A stretch of DNA of 16,098 nt from an uncultured Granulicatella sp. (GCA_900551535.1 URWJ01000022.1:1-16098), one strand, 5' to 3'; numbered from the stretch's first letter, positions 1 through 7,014 are shown. Notes: a model not told the origin generated them from the letters alone. Numbers and translations are program-made.

Positions 1-1022
1 TACTGCTATTTGTTAACTTGATCTTTGCATGGGTTAAAGGCTTCTTTGCCAACCGTAAGAGACTGCAAAAAGTTCCTCACGTTCCAGATCATCTTTTTGA
101 AATTCCTGAAGATATTACTCCGGCTATTATGAACAAAGCGATTTATGGCAAGAGTACGATGAAAGATTTAAGTGCAACGGTTATGGATTTAGTCCGCAAG
201 AAGATTTTAACCTTGTCGGAAACACAACCCCATGAAATTAAACTCGTTGGAGATGTATCGAAACTTCTTCGTCACGAGAAATTAGCAGTGAAATTGCTCT
301 TTGAAGACGTGGGTGGTGGAGATGATACCATCTACCTAAAGGATATTAAAGAATACGCGGAAGATCATCCAAAAGCGTATTATAATGCAGCCACTAGTTG
401 GTTGAATGCGGTGGATACTGCTGCAGAAAAACATCGTGTGGACCGTTTTACAAAAGGAGAACCAGAGGCGAGAAACTATTTTGCAGGTTGTTTTGTATTC
501 CTACTTGTAGCAGCCACTTTCGGGTTGAGCCTTTTAAGTAAGAACCCAGTATTGGCTGCCCTTACGTTTATCTTTGCCCTTGTTTTAATTCCTCTGACAT
601 TAATCGGAGGTGGAGCAGCAGCAAAGAGACGTACACTTGAAGGTGAGTACCGTTACCGTCAATGGCAAGCCTTTAAACAAATGCTGAAAGACCTCTCTCC
701 AATGAAGAGAATTGAAGATTTACCAAGTATTCAACTGTGGGATCACTTCCTTGTTTATGCCATCTCTTTAGGCGTGGCTGAACACGTGATTAAAGTGTTG
801 AAAAAATTAATACCAGACCAATTACCAAACAGTATTTTCTATTCAAATCAAAACGGAACGATTTACTATCCTGTTTCTGATTTTAATAGTACATTTACAA
901 GCTCATACAACACTGCGAATTCTTCTGTGAACGGAAGCAGCAACTCTGGTGGGTTCGGCGGAGGATTCTCTGGCGGATCGAGCGGTGGTAGTGGTGGAGG
1001 ATCCGGCGGTGGCGGATTCTAA
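1..1022 (+). CDS. DUF2207-type membrane protein, C-terminal part (5' truncated)
   Basis: The reading frame is open to the left edge (first full codon at position 3), so only the C-terminal part of the protein is present, about 340 residues. It begins at the end of a hydrophobic stretch followed by a basic segment (NRKR). A soluble region follows, then a hydrophobic stretch around residues 155-200 (counted from the TTG at 18) that fits two membrane helices. The protein ends in a Gly/Ser-rich tail made of GG, GGS and GGGF units. This plan (membrane segments, cytoplasmic domain, low-complexity Gly-rich C-terminus) is typical of the DUF2207 predicted membrane proteins of Firmicutes. Their function is not established and none is assigned here. 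The stop lies 14 bases before the next gene, so the two are probably co-transcribed. The family call rests on general resemblance and tail composition; the partial state is certain. Confidence 0.7.
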   Translation, partial: LLFVNLIFAWVKGFFANRKRLQKVPHVPDHLFEIPEDITPAIMNKAIYGKSTMKDLSATVMDLVRKKILTLSETQPHEIKLVGDVSKLLRHEKLAVKLLFEDVGGGDDTIYLKDIKEYAEDHPKAYYNAATSWLNAVDTAAEKHRVDRFTKGEPEARNYFAGCFVFLLVAATFGLSLLSKNPVLAALTFIFALVLIPLTLIGGGAAAKRRTLEGEYRYRQWQAFKQMLKDLSPMKRIEDLPSIQLWDHFLVYAISLGVAEHVIKVLKKLIPDQLPNSIFYSNQNGTIYYPVSDFNSTFTSSYNTANSSVNGSSNSGGFGGGFSGGSSGGSGGGSGGGGF

Positions 1023-1036
1023 TCAAAGGAGAATTT

Positions 1037-1738
1037 ATGTTAAACGAAATGATGCACAGACCAGTTGTCAAACCGGAACTGGTCGAGTACATGCGTTCAA
1101 GTCAACGCCGTTTTCCGGGGGACTTGGGTGAATTAGAAAATACAGCCAATGAATTAGGAATTCCAATTATTCCTCACGAAACAGCTGTTTTTCTAGATTT
1201 TATTGTTGGATTAACCCAACCAAAAAATATTTTAGAGATTGGAACGGCAGTCGGATTCTCAGCGAGTTTGATGGCAACAGCTTCACCACAAGCAAAAGTC
1301 ACGACCATTGACCGCTACGAATTAATGTATAGCCGTGCCAAAGCGAACTTTGAAAGACTAGGGTTGGCCGACCGTATCACTCAACTGGAAGGCGATGCGG
1401 CAGATATTTTACCTACATTGGAACAAGGGAAATACGATTTCCTATTTATGGATAGCGCCAAAGCTAAATACATCGAGTTCTTCCCATATTGTATGGATGT
1501 GCTTGAAGTGGGCGGCGTGCTAATGGTGGATGATATTTTCCAAGGAGGAACGATTTTAGATGATGTGATGGAGCGCCCAAGACGTGTGCGTAAGATTCAT
1601 CGCCGCCTCAATATGTTCCTTGATTTGGTTCAAAGCGACCCAACATTAAAATCAACTTTACTTCCACTGGGCGACGGAGTGATTCTCATTCAAAAGCTCG
1701 AAGAAAAAGATTTTAAATATATTTTAGAAGAGTTGTAA
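1037..1738 (+). CDS. trmR: SAM-dependent O-methyltransferase, TrmR (YrrM)-like
   Basis: A 233-residue class I methyltransferase of the O-methyltransferase family 3 type. Motif I is seen as EIGTAVGFSA (residues 67-76). The acidic residue ending strand 2 is in TIDRYE (90-95). GDAAD lies at 119-123 and MDSAK at 138-142, where the family places a metal-binding aspartate. A second acidic pair DD is at 165-166. Length and motifs agree with Bacillus subtilis TrmR (YrrM), which methylates 5-hydroxyuridine to 5-methoxyuridine at the wobble position of tRNAs. Function is transferred by family; a small-molecule catechol-type methyltransferase is the alternative. The start is supported by AAAGGAG at 1025-1031. 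The gene sits between the DUF2207 gene and gltX, so a tRNA-related role would suit its neighbour. Confidence 0.75.
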   Translation: MLNEMMHRPVVKPELVEYMRSSQRRFPGDLGELENTANELGIPIIPHETAVFLDFIVGLTQPKNILEIGTAVGFSASLMATASPQAKVTTIDRYELMYSRAKANFERLGLADRITQLEGDAADILPTLEQGKYDFLFMDSAKAKYIEFFPYCMDVLEVGGVLMVDDIFQGGTILDDVMERPRRVRKIHRRLNMFLDLVQSDPTLKSTLLPLGDGVILIQKLEEKDFKYILEEL

Positions 1739-1764
1739 ATTAATCATGGAAATCCCCATGGAAA

Positions 1765-1809
1765 AGTTTTACAATAAGAAGGATGACAAAAGAAAGGAAG
1801 TTTTACAAT
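1765..1809 (+). repeat. Direct repeat AGTTTTACAAT around the gltX start
   Basis: The 11-mer AGTTTTACAAT occurs at 1765-1775 and again at 1799-1809, where its last two bases are the first two of the gltX ATG. Each copy follows a GGAA-containing purine run. It looks like a small tandem duplication of the translation-start region; only the second copy leads to ATG. No function is claimed. Confidence 0.6.
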
Positions 1810-3283
1810 GACAGATAAAGTGCGTGTACGTTATGCACCAAGTCCAACAGGGCACTTACACATCGGGAATGCCCGTACAGCTCTATTTAACTATTTATTC
1901 GCGAGACATTATGGTGGAGAGTTCATCATCCGTATCGAGGATACTGACCGCAAGAGAAATCTTGAACACGGTGAAGAAAGCCAATTAGAAAACTTAACAT
2001 GGCTTGGAATGGATTGGGATGAAGGTCCAGACAAACCTGGCAAATACGGTCCATACCGTCAATCAGAACGTGAACACATTTATAATCCACTCATCGAGCA
2101 ATTAATTGCCGAAGACAAAGCGTATAAATGCTACATGACAGAGGAAGAATTGGAAGCAGAACGTGAAGGCCAACGTGCTCGTGGCGAAATGCCGCACTAT
2201 AGCGGTCAACACGCTCACTTAACACAAGAGCAACGTGACGCTTTTGAAGCAGAAGGACGCACTCCTGTTGTTCGTTTCCGTGTTCCAAAACAAGGAACTT
2301 ACGCATTCGACGATATCGTTAAAGGCGACATCTCATTCGAATCTACAAGTGTCGGTGGCGACTTCGTTATCTTAAAACGTGACGGAATGCCAACTTACAA
2401 CTTCGCAGTAGCAGTGGATGACCACTTCATGGAAATCACTCACGTTTTACGTGGAGATGACCATATTGCGAACACTCCAAAACAATTAATGATTTACGAA
2501 GCATTCGGTTGGGAACCACCACGTTTCGGACATATGACATTAATCATTAACACAGAAACAGGTAAGAAATTATCAAAACGTGATGAATCAATCCTACAAT
2601 TCATCGAACAATATAAAGACTTAGGGTACTTACCAGAAGCGATGTTCAACTTTATCGCGCTTCTAGGATGGTCTCCTCAAGGTGAACACGAAATCTTCAG
2701 CCGTGAAGAATTCATCGAAATCTTCGACGAAAAACGTCTTGGTAAATCACCAGCAGCCTTCGATCCTAAGAAATTAGAATGGATTAACAACACATACGTG
2801 AAGAAAACTCCATTAGAAGAAGTCGCTGAAATGGCGATTGCTCAATTAAAAGAAGCAGGCGTTGTAAAAGACGAAGTGTCTCCTGAAGAACATGCATGGT
2901 TATTGAAATTAGTGGCTTTATACCACGACCAAATGAGCTACATGAATGAAATCGTTGAGTTATCAGCGCTCTTCTTCAGAAAAGATTTCGAAGTGGAAAA
3001 TGAACAAGCCAAAGAAGTGCTTCAAGGCGAAACGGTTCCAACGGTATTGAACGCTTTTGTTGCGAAATTAGAATCAATGGAAACATTCGATGAACCAAGT
3101 ATTCTTGCAGCAATCAAGGAAGTTCAAAAGGAAACTGGCGTGAAGGGTAAAAACTTGTTTATGCCAATTCGTGTGGCAACGAGTGGACAAACACACGGGC
3201 CGGAGATCGGAAAGACGATCGAATTGCTTGGAAGAGAACGCAGCATTGCACACGTGCAAGCCGCACTTGCTCTTATTAAATAA
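1808..3283 (+). CDS. gltX: Glutamyl-tRNA synthetase
   Basis: A full-length class I glutamyl-tRNA synthetase of 491 residues, the usual size. The N-terminal PSPTGHLHIGNAR segment (residues 11-23) carries the HIGH-type signature. KLSKR at 254-258 is the KMSKS-type loop. The region DFVILKRDGMPTYNFAVAVDD (185-205) is the conserved core of the catalytic domain, and the anticodon-binding helical domain follows. The Cys-rich zinc site of the Escherichia coli enzyme is not seen; only one Cys is present near residue 108. In Lactobacillales this enzyme usually also charges tRNA-Gln with Glu for later amidation (family knowledge, not visible here). The start follows AAAGGAAG at 1793-1800. A strong hairpin terminator follows the stop, which cuts the gene off from the cysE-cysS pair it often precedes in Firmicutes. 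Confidence 0.97.
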   Translation: MTDKVRVRYAPSPTGHLHIGNARTALFNYLFARHYGGEFIIRIEDTDRKRNLEHGEESQLENLTWLGMDWDEGPDKPGKYGPYRQSEREHIYNPLIEQLIAEDKAYKCYMTEEELEAEREGQRARGEMPHYSGQHAHLTQEQRDAFEAEGRTPVVRFRVPKQGTYAFDDIVKGDISFESTSVGGDFVILKRDGMPTYNFAVAVDDHFMEITHVLRGDDHIANTPKQLMIYEAFGWEPPRFGHMTLIINTETGKKLSKRDESILQFIEQYKDLGYLPEAMFNFIALLGWSPQGEHEIFSREEFIEIFDEKRLGKSPAAFDPKKLEWINNTYVKKTPLEEVAEMAIAQLKEAGVVKDEVSPEEHAWLLKLVALYHDQMSYMNEIVELSALFFRKDFEVENEQAKEVLQGETVPTVLNAFVAKLESMETFDEPSILAAIKEVQKETGVKGKNLFMPIRVATSGQTHGPEIGKTIELLGRERSIAHVQAALALIK

Positions 3284-3295
3284 AAGCTAACAGAA

Positions 3296-3328
3296 AGGGT
3301 TAACGCAAACTGCGTTAACTCTTTTTTT
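3296..3328 (+). terminator. Rho-independent terminator of gltX
   Basis: GTTAACGCA (3299-3307) and TGCGTTAAC (3311-3319) form a perfect 9-bp stem that extends outward by a G-T wobble, a G-C and an A-T pair. Seven T bases follow at 3322-3328. It begins about 12 bases after the gltX stop codon. Confidence 0.93.
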
Positions 3329-3341
3329 GTGCATAGATAGA

Positions 3342-3558
3342 GAAAGAGGACCTAACGGTCCGATATACTCGAGATTCCCTCGGATGTCTTCATAATAGCG
3401 ATAATGGGGTACCGGTTCGAGCCTAGGGTCTCTCACCTTTAAAGCCTCAAAGTAGGAGTACGGAATAAATTCCTAACTCCTACTAATTCGCATTTAATAC
3501 GATTCCCCATTACTGCTATTATAGAATCCGAGGTTTCTCTCGTATATCGGCCCCTTTC
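3342..3558. repeat. 217-bp imperfect inverted-repeat element with inner hairpins (structured RNA or MITE-like)
   Basis: Two long arms pair in register: GAAAGAGG (3342-3349) with CCCCTTTC (3551-3558, one mismatch), CCGATATAC (3360-3368) with 3542-3550, CCTCGGAT (3378-3385) with 3526-3533, ATAATAGC (3392-3399) with 3515-3522, and TAATGGGG (3402-3409) with 3505-3512. Apart from the first, all blocks are perfect, and the breaks between them are short. The left arm has an extra hairpin, GGACC-TAAC-GGTCC (3348-3361). The central loop holds a hairpin at 3414-3437 (GGT, GAG and CC against GG, CTC and ACC) and a very strong one at 3451-3484: AGTAGGAGT with ACTCCTACT, enclosing GGAAT/ATTCC. No credible gene overlaps it. 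It could be a structured non-coding RNA on either strand, a decayed MITE-type element, or a cis-regulatory remnant; the sequence alone does not decide. Confidence 0.75.
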
Positions 3559-3706
3559 GCTAAAAAAGGTTAATCCTTTCTTGAATAGGAGAGTGCGACA
3601 GAACATGCGCATGTCACGTTCTCTGGCGCAGGGAAGGGGAAACATGGGGGTACTTGATAAAACTAAGAACATAAAGTGTACGCTTGGAGGAAAAAAGGGC
3701 AAAGAA
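3559..3706. other. Remaining gene-free stretch between gltX and citG, with a further hairpin
   Basis: No credible coding sequence is seen here. The stretch holds a small stem AAAGG-TTAAT-CCTTT (3565-3579) that, read on the minus strand, is followed by T bases. It also holds a larger imperfect hairpin at 3594-3630 (TGCG with CGCA, GAAC with GTTC) whose inner part includes the perfect 12-bp palindrome ACATGCGCATGT (3603-3614). The rest is purine-rich on the + strand. With the inverted-repeat element to its left, this makes a convergent intergenic region of over 400 bp. Confidence 0.5.
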
Positions 3707-3732
3707 AAAACGGATGAGGGTTCATCCGTTTT
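3707..3732 (-). terminator. Rho-independent terminator of citO-citG, overlapping the citG 3' end
   Basis: An 11-bp perfect stem is formed by AAAACGGATGA (3707-3717) and TCATCCGTTTT (3722-3732), with loop GGGT. Read on the minus strand, a T run interrupted by one C follows (from plus-strand AAAGAAAAAA at 3701-3710). The citG stop codon (3722-3724) and its last codons are inside the first stem arm. On the + strand a shorter T run also follows, so it may act in both directions. Confidence 0.88.
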
Positions 3733-4552
3733 GTTGTATTTTATGACAGAAGAAGGTGAGCGAGAGTAGGTCTGCGCTGCCTCCTGGGCTCAAGTTACGC
3801 TCGATAAGAACGTTGTCGTAGTCCTCGAGTCGGTTTGCTAGTTCAGTTTCTGTTAGGGGTTGGGCTTCTTCAAATAATTGTTGTGCTTCTTGTTGCACTT
3901 GTTTATACGCATCGATTCCGCCGCGGTGAATAAGGTTTCCGTCTTCTACGAAAGTCATCAAGTAGAGAAGAAGGAGTAGGTCGCGGTGACGTGGTGTGTG
4001 CGTGTCTAGTGTATTGTAATAGTCGAGGGCTTTTGCAAGGCTTGGGTAGCCTGTTGCTGCTTCGCCTCGAATGCCTGTGATGCCATGTTCGACGTAGAGT
4101 TTTTCACCGTAAGAGAGATGTTCTTTTTGGTCGAGGTTGGCAAAGTCCACTTCGATGAGGTGGCGCGTCATTAGGTGGCAGTAGTGCAAGGCTTCAGGAA
4201 TGTTGCCATTCGTATGAGCAGTAGCCCCTAAGACGAGGGCAAAGGAGAAGTTGGCTCCTTTATGGGTATTGATATTGTTAGTGGCGGTCATCATCGCGTT
4301 TTCGGCTTGTTTTCCAAGTGCGCGAAGTTCGTTGAATAAGTCGAGCGGACTGCCGTTGTGGCGACTTCCTGCTTCGGCGTAGGCTAGTAAATAAGGACGG
4401 AGAGCTTCGATACTTTGATAGAAGGTTTCCTTTGTCATGTCCTTATGAGCGCCGACAGAAATAGGATCCACTAAGCCGGGTTTTGGCGCGAGATTGACTT
4501 CTTGTAGAAGGGCGTCTGTAGCCACTTTTGCTAAAAACTCAGGATTAATCAA
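3722..4552 (-). CDS. citG: Triphosphoribosyl-dephospho-CoA synthase
   Basis: A 276-residue CitG-family enzyme. It makes 2'-(5''-triphosphoribosyl)-3'-dephospho-CoA from ATP and dephospho-CoA, the precursor of the prosthetic group that CitX attaches to CitD. Family motifs seen in order: PKPGLVD (23-29), NTHKGANF (95-102), GIRGEAATGYP (160-170), DGNLIHRGG (204-212) and SPGGSADLL (255-263). The start codon is TTG (minus strand, 4550-4552). It overlaps the end of citO by 8 bases and has a GGAG about 10 bases upstream; the next Met is at residue 39, past the PKPGLVD motif, so this start is favoured. Here citG is co-transcribed with the regulator gene and lies outside the main cit operon, where it is often found at the end or fused to citX. 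Confidence 0.95.
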   Translation of the reverse strand: MINPEFLAKVATDALLQEVNLAPKPGLVDPISVGAHKDMTKETFYQSIEALRPYLLAYAEAGSRHNGSPLDLFNELRALGKQAENAMMTATNNINTHKGANFSFALVLGATAHTNGNIPEALHYCHLMTRHLIEVDFANLDQKEHLSYGEKLYVEHGITGIRGEAATGYPSLAKALDYYNTLDTHTPRHRDLLLLLYLMTFVEDGNLIHRGGIDAYKQVQQEAQQLFEEAQPLTETELANRLEDYDNVLIERNLSPGGSADLLSLTFFCHKIQQNG

Positions 4553-5240
4553 TGTGTAATTTCTCCATTTGTTTCAAAATAAATTGTAATGAGCGATCTA
4601 AGTGCTCGTGTGTAATCAGCGTGATTTGTTCCACGTCGTTATTGAGCATGCCGCGATAGATGAGTTTGTGTTCTTCGAGTGCTTTTGTACGGCGTTCTGA
4701 AGAACGAATCGATAAGTCGCGGAAGTAAATGACGTATGTACGTAATTCAAATACGATTTCTTTTAGACGTGTCATTTGGCATTTTTCGTAGATGAAATCA
4801 TTGAAAGTCGTGAAGTTCGCAAGTACTTCGTCGACTCTATCTTCGTTGTTGAGACGTTCGCATTCTTCGAGGATGCCGCTCAACTCTTTGAAGTCTTCTT
4901 TCGTCATAAGTTTCATCGCATTAATTGTTGCCAATGTGTCGAGTGATTTTCTAATTTCGTAAATTTCATGGGCATCTTTAATGGAAATTCCTTTTACGAT
5001 GACACCAATCTTAGGGATGTGCTCTACTAGGTGCTCTTTCGTTAACTCGTTAAGAGCGTAGCGAATGGGTGTACGGCTGATGTTTAACTCAGTCGAGAAT
5101 TCTTTCTCGTTAATACGCGTACCTGCAGGGATTTCTCCTAAGATAATCGTTTTACGAAATGCTTCGTAGAGCGAAATTTTAAGAGGTTTGTTTTGGGTAA
5201 TATCTAAATTTTTCTTTACCGCTTGGATAATCGCTGACAT
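4545..5240 (-). CDS. citO: GntR-family (FadR/FCD type) regulator of citrate fermentation, CitO-like
   Basis: A 231-residue regulator with an N-terminal winged helix-turn-helix (residues about 22-85; recognition region in EFSTELNISRTPIRYALNEL, 47-66) and a helical C-terminal FCD ligand domain (about 92-220). Possible metal or ligand residues are D101, H191 and H213. The position where many FCD proteins have a His in an FH motif reads FN here (N147). In E. faecalis the GntR protein CitO, next to citH, activates the citrate genes when citrate is present; position and family make this the same role by inference. The ATG has an ideal AGGAGG at 5246-5251 (minus strand), 5 bases away. The gene overlaps citG downstream and is separated from citH upstream by a terminator, so it must have its own promoter, which I could not place securely. 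Confidence 0.88.
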   Translation of the reverse strand: MSAIIQAVKKNLDITQNKPLKISLYEAFRKTIILGEIPAGTRINEKEFSTELNISRTPIRYALNELTKEHLVEHIPKIGVIVKGISIKDAHEIYEIRKSLDTLATINAMKLMTKEDFKELSGILEECERLNNEDRVDEVLANFTTFNDFIYEKCQMTRLKEIVFELRTYVIYFRDLSIRSSERRTKALEEHKLIYRGMLNNDVEQITLITHEHLDRSLQFILKQMEKLHID

Positions 5241-5305
5241 AGTAGCCTCCTGGAAATTATTGTAAACATTAGAAATAGTATAAACGATAAGATGGTAAAA
5301 TGCAC

Positions 5306-5345
5306 AAAAAAAGACTTGTTAGGCTAAGCCTAAACAAGTCTTTTT
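5306..5345 (-). terminator. Terminator downstream of citH (symmetrical)
   Basis: A-rich sequence, GACTTGTT, an AGGCTAAGCCT tip, then AACAAGTC and TTTTT form a long near-perfect hairpin with one bulged base, lying 20 bases after the citH stop. It is flanked by A on one side and T on the other, so it can end transcription on both strands. The relevant one is minus-strand citH, which it separates from citO. Confidence 0.9.
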
Positions 5346-5364
5346 CACAAATTCAATTGTTTGA

Positions 5365-6750
5365 TTATTGTGGTAAGTATAATGGCATGTGACCCATTAA
5401 TACGATTGTTACAACGAAGATGACGAAGATAACAGCTGCGTATTTAGCTGATTCTTTTTGCCATTCACCCATGTCTAATCCTGTTAGACGTAATAGTAAG
5501 TAGATGAACGCTACTAATGGGCTTAATAAGTGGAATGCTTGACCCATTAATGAAGCTAATGCCATTTGCATATCTGTGAAGCCGTATTGACGTCCAACTT
5601 CAGCGAATGGAATTAATACTCCGTAGTAGAATCCGTCGTTTGTTAAGAAGAATGTACCAGGGATCGAGATTAATGCAATGATTAATGACCAGAATCCTGC
5701 TAATTGTTTAGGGATGATTTGAACGATGCTATCTGTTAAAGCAGTTGCCATTCCAGTTCCTTGGAATAATCCCATGAATACTCCGGCACCGAATACTAGT
5801 AATACTACTTGTACAGCATCCCCAGCGTTGTCCCCAATACGTTTAGATTGAGCTTTTAAGTCTGGGTAGTTAATCATTAAGGCTAAACCTGTACCAACTA
5901 AGAATAATACAACTGGTTTCACTTCGATTGAATTGATGAATGAACCAGCAACTAACCAACCGATTAATACGATTGTTAAGATAGCGTTGATTACGAAGTT
6001 TTGTGGACGACGTTTTTCTAATACTTCAGGATCAGAAATTGTAGTCAATTCGTTTAATTCTTCTTCAGTTAATTCTTGGATACCTAAACGAGCGCGTTCT
6101 TTTTTACCCATTGAGCGAGCAACAAAGAAGATTACGTAAAGAACTGAAAGAATCATACCTGGTGCTAAGTAAGCTAGGATATCTGCTTCTACACCAAGAA
6201 CTGACATCGCACGAGCAGTAGGTCCGCCCCATGGTAATAAGTTCATGATAGTGTTTTGTAAGATAACAAGAACCCCTAAGTTCATTAATTTCATGTCTAA
6301 TTTTTTGTAAATTGGCACGAATGCTGAGCAGCAGATTAATGTAGTTGTTGTTCCGTCACCGTTTAATGATACGGCAGCAGCTACGATAGCAGTAGCGATT
6401 AAAACTTTCATTGGATCGCCTTTAGCGAAGCGGATCATTTTGTTAGTGATTGGATCGAATAATCCAGCGTCTAACATTGTAGAGAAGTAAAGGATTGCGA
6501 ATAGAAGCATAATTCCTGTTTCAGCAGTCCCTTTCATCGCTGTTAATTTATCTTTTGAGTTATTTCCGAATAACCCTTGGCGAATTAATGTACCGATGTT
6601 AACGTCTTGGACTTGACCTGTAGCAACTAAAATAATTGCAAAAACTAATGGAATTAATACTAAAGCTGTAAATGGTGACATTTTTTTCTTCATGATAACG
6701 TACATGAAAATTGCCATCATAATATAAGCTGCAATTGTGATAACCATCAT
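5365..6750 (-). CDS. citH: Citrate transporter, CitMHS family
   Basis: A 461-residue, very hydrophobic membrane protein with about 11-12 predicted membrane helices. It opens with an N-terminal helix (MMVITIAAYIMMAIFMYVI), then a KKK boundary. A conserved loop LNGDGTTTTLICCSAF lies near residues 129-144, and the second half has a related FFLTNDGFYYGVLIP segment, as expected for the two-fold pseudo-repeat of this transporter class. A charged cytoplasmic loop near residues 210-245 separates the halves. Members carry citrate bound to Mg2+ or Ca2+ with protons. The position beside the lyase operon and citO matches E. faecalis CitH. The metal preference cannot be read from the sequence. Two adjacent ATGs (6748-6750 and 6745-6747) follow AAAGGAAG; the first is used here. 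The gene is divergent from oadH and monocistronic, judging by the following terminator. Confidence 0.93.
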   Translation of the reverse strand: MMVITIAAYIMMAIFMYVIMKKKMSPFTALVLIPLVFAIILVATGQVQDVNIGTLIRQGLFGNNSKDKLTAMKGTAETGIMLLFAILYFSTMLDAGLFDPITNKMIRFAKGDPMKVLIATAIVAAAVSLNGDGTTTTLICCSAFVPIYKKLDMKLMNLGVLVILQNTIMNLLPWGGPTARAMSVLGVEADILAYLAPGMILSVLYVIFFVARSMGKKERARLGIQELTEEELNELTTISDPEVLEKRRPQNFVINAILTIVLIGWLVAGSFINSIEVKPVVLFLVGTGLALMINYPDLKAQSKRIGDNAGDAVQVVLLVFGAGVFMGLFQGTGMATALTDSIVQIIPKQLAGFWSLIIALISIPGTFFLTNDGFYYGVLIPFAEVGRQYGFTDMQMALASLMGQAFHLLSPLVAFIYLLLRLTGLDMGEWQKESAKYAAVIFVIFVVTIVLMGHMPLYLPQ

Positions 6751-6789
6751 ATCTTCCTTTCTTTATTAAAAAAATTTGTTTTTTTAGTT

Positions 6790-6828
6790 GGAGAACCGTT
6801 CAGTCGCTAAAACCTGAATGGGAGCTCC
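6790..6828 (-). promoter_or_regulatory. Hairpin in the presumed citH leader
   Basis: GGAG (6790-6793) pairs with CTCC (6825-6828). Inside it, CCGTTCAG (6796-6803) pairs with CTGAATGG (6814-6821), with one wobble or mismatch and a 10-base loop. It lies 40 bases upstream of the citH ATG and would be transcribed if the promoter is at about 6894-6921. It could be an mRNA-stabilising stem, a leader control element or a protein-binding palindrome. Confidence 0.45.
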
Positions 6829-6847
6829 ACGAACTCATTGGGTAGAA

Positions 6848-6861
6848 TGAATTCGTTTACT
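6848..6861. promoter_or_regulatory. Weak candidate CcpA (cre) site
   Basis: TGAATTCGTTTACT agrees with the cre consensus TGWNANCGNTNWCA except at two positions. Citrate operons of this type are known to be under carbon catabolite control, and the site lies between the citH coding region and its presumed promoter. The match is imperfect and could be chance. Confidence 0.22.
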
Positions 6862-6893
6862 TATAGCGATATCTTAAACAATATTTAATAAAA

Positions 6894-6921
6894 AAGATAG
6901 TGTTTTCATAGCGAAAAACAA
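6894..6921 (-). promoter_or_regulatory. citH: Candidate citH promoter
   Basis: Read on the minus strand, TTGTTT (6916-6921) and TATCTT (6894-6899) are spaced by 16 bases. This would give a citH leader of about 130-140 bases. AAAAGAACAG (6923-6932) lies directly upstream of the -35. Confidence 0.35.
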
Positions 6922-6922
6922 T

Positions 6923-7009
6923 AAAAGAACAGTTTGATGTGACAAAATGAGCATAAGTTTTATATCCTATTTATAATAAAACACCAAAAGAACAGGGGAA
7001 AAACCTGTT
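6923..7009. promoter_or_regulatory. Candidate CitO operator pair (repeat AAAAGAACAG and palindrome)
   Basis: AAAAGAACAG occurs at 6923-6932 and at 6986-6995, so the copies are 63 bp (about six helical turns) apart. The second copy continues into the palindrome AACAGG-7 bases-CCTGTT (6991-7009), which ends six bases before the -35 of the oadH promoter. The first copy abuts the -35 of the citH promoter candidate. Sites just upstream of both divergent promoters suit an activator such as CitO, which in E. faecalis is known to bind two operators in the equivalent region. The assignment to CitO is inference. Confidence 0.4.
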
Positions 7010-7014
7010 TCTAG

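Noticed and set aside
1744..1762. Short inverted repeat CATGG...CCATG between trmR and gltX as a terminator.
   Set aside because: The stem is only five base pairs and no T run follows.
3398..3420. T-box-like core: GGGGTACCGG resembles part of the T-box consensus (TGGNACCGCG).
   Set aside because: Three of ten core positions differ, no AG bulge or specifier stem is recognisable, a terminator precedes it and no + strand gene follows. A decayed T-box from an ancestral gltX-cysE junction is conceivable but not supported.
3342..3558. CRISPR array or retron RNA as an explanation for the repeat structure.
   Set aside because: There are no regularly spaced direct repeats, and no Cas or reverse transcriptase gene is in the window.
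3439..3702. Minus-strand open frame of 87 codons in the gltX-citG intergenic region.
   Set aside because: It overlaps the inverted-repeat element and hairpins, has no credible ribosome binding site and a composition dictated by the structured DNA.
3581..3769. Plus-strand open frame of 62 codons running into the citG terminator and 3' end.
   Set aside because: It is antisense to citG and its terminator, its sequence is low in complexity, and no protein family is recognised.
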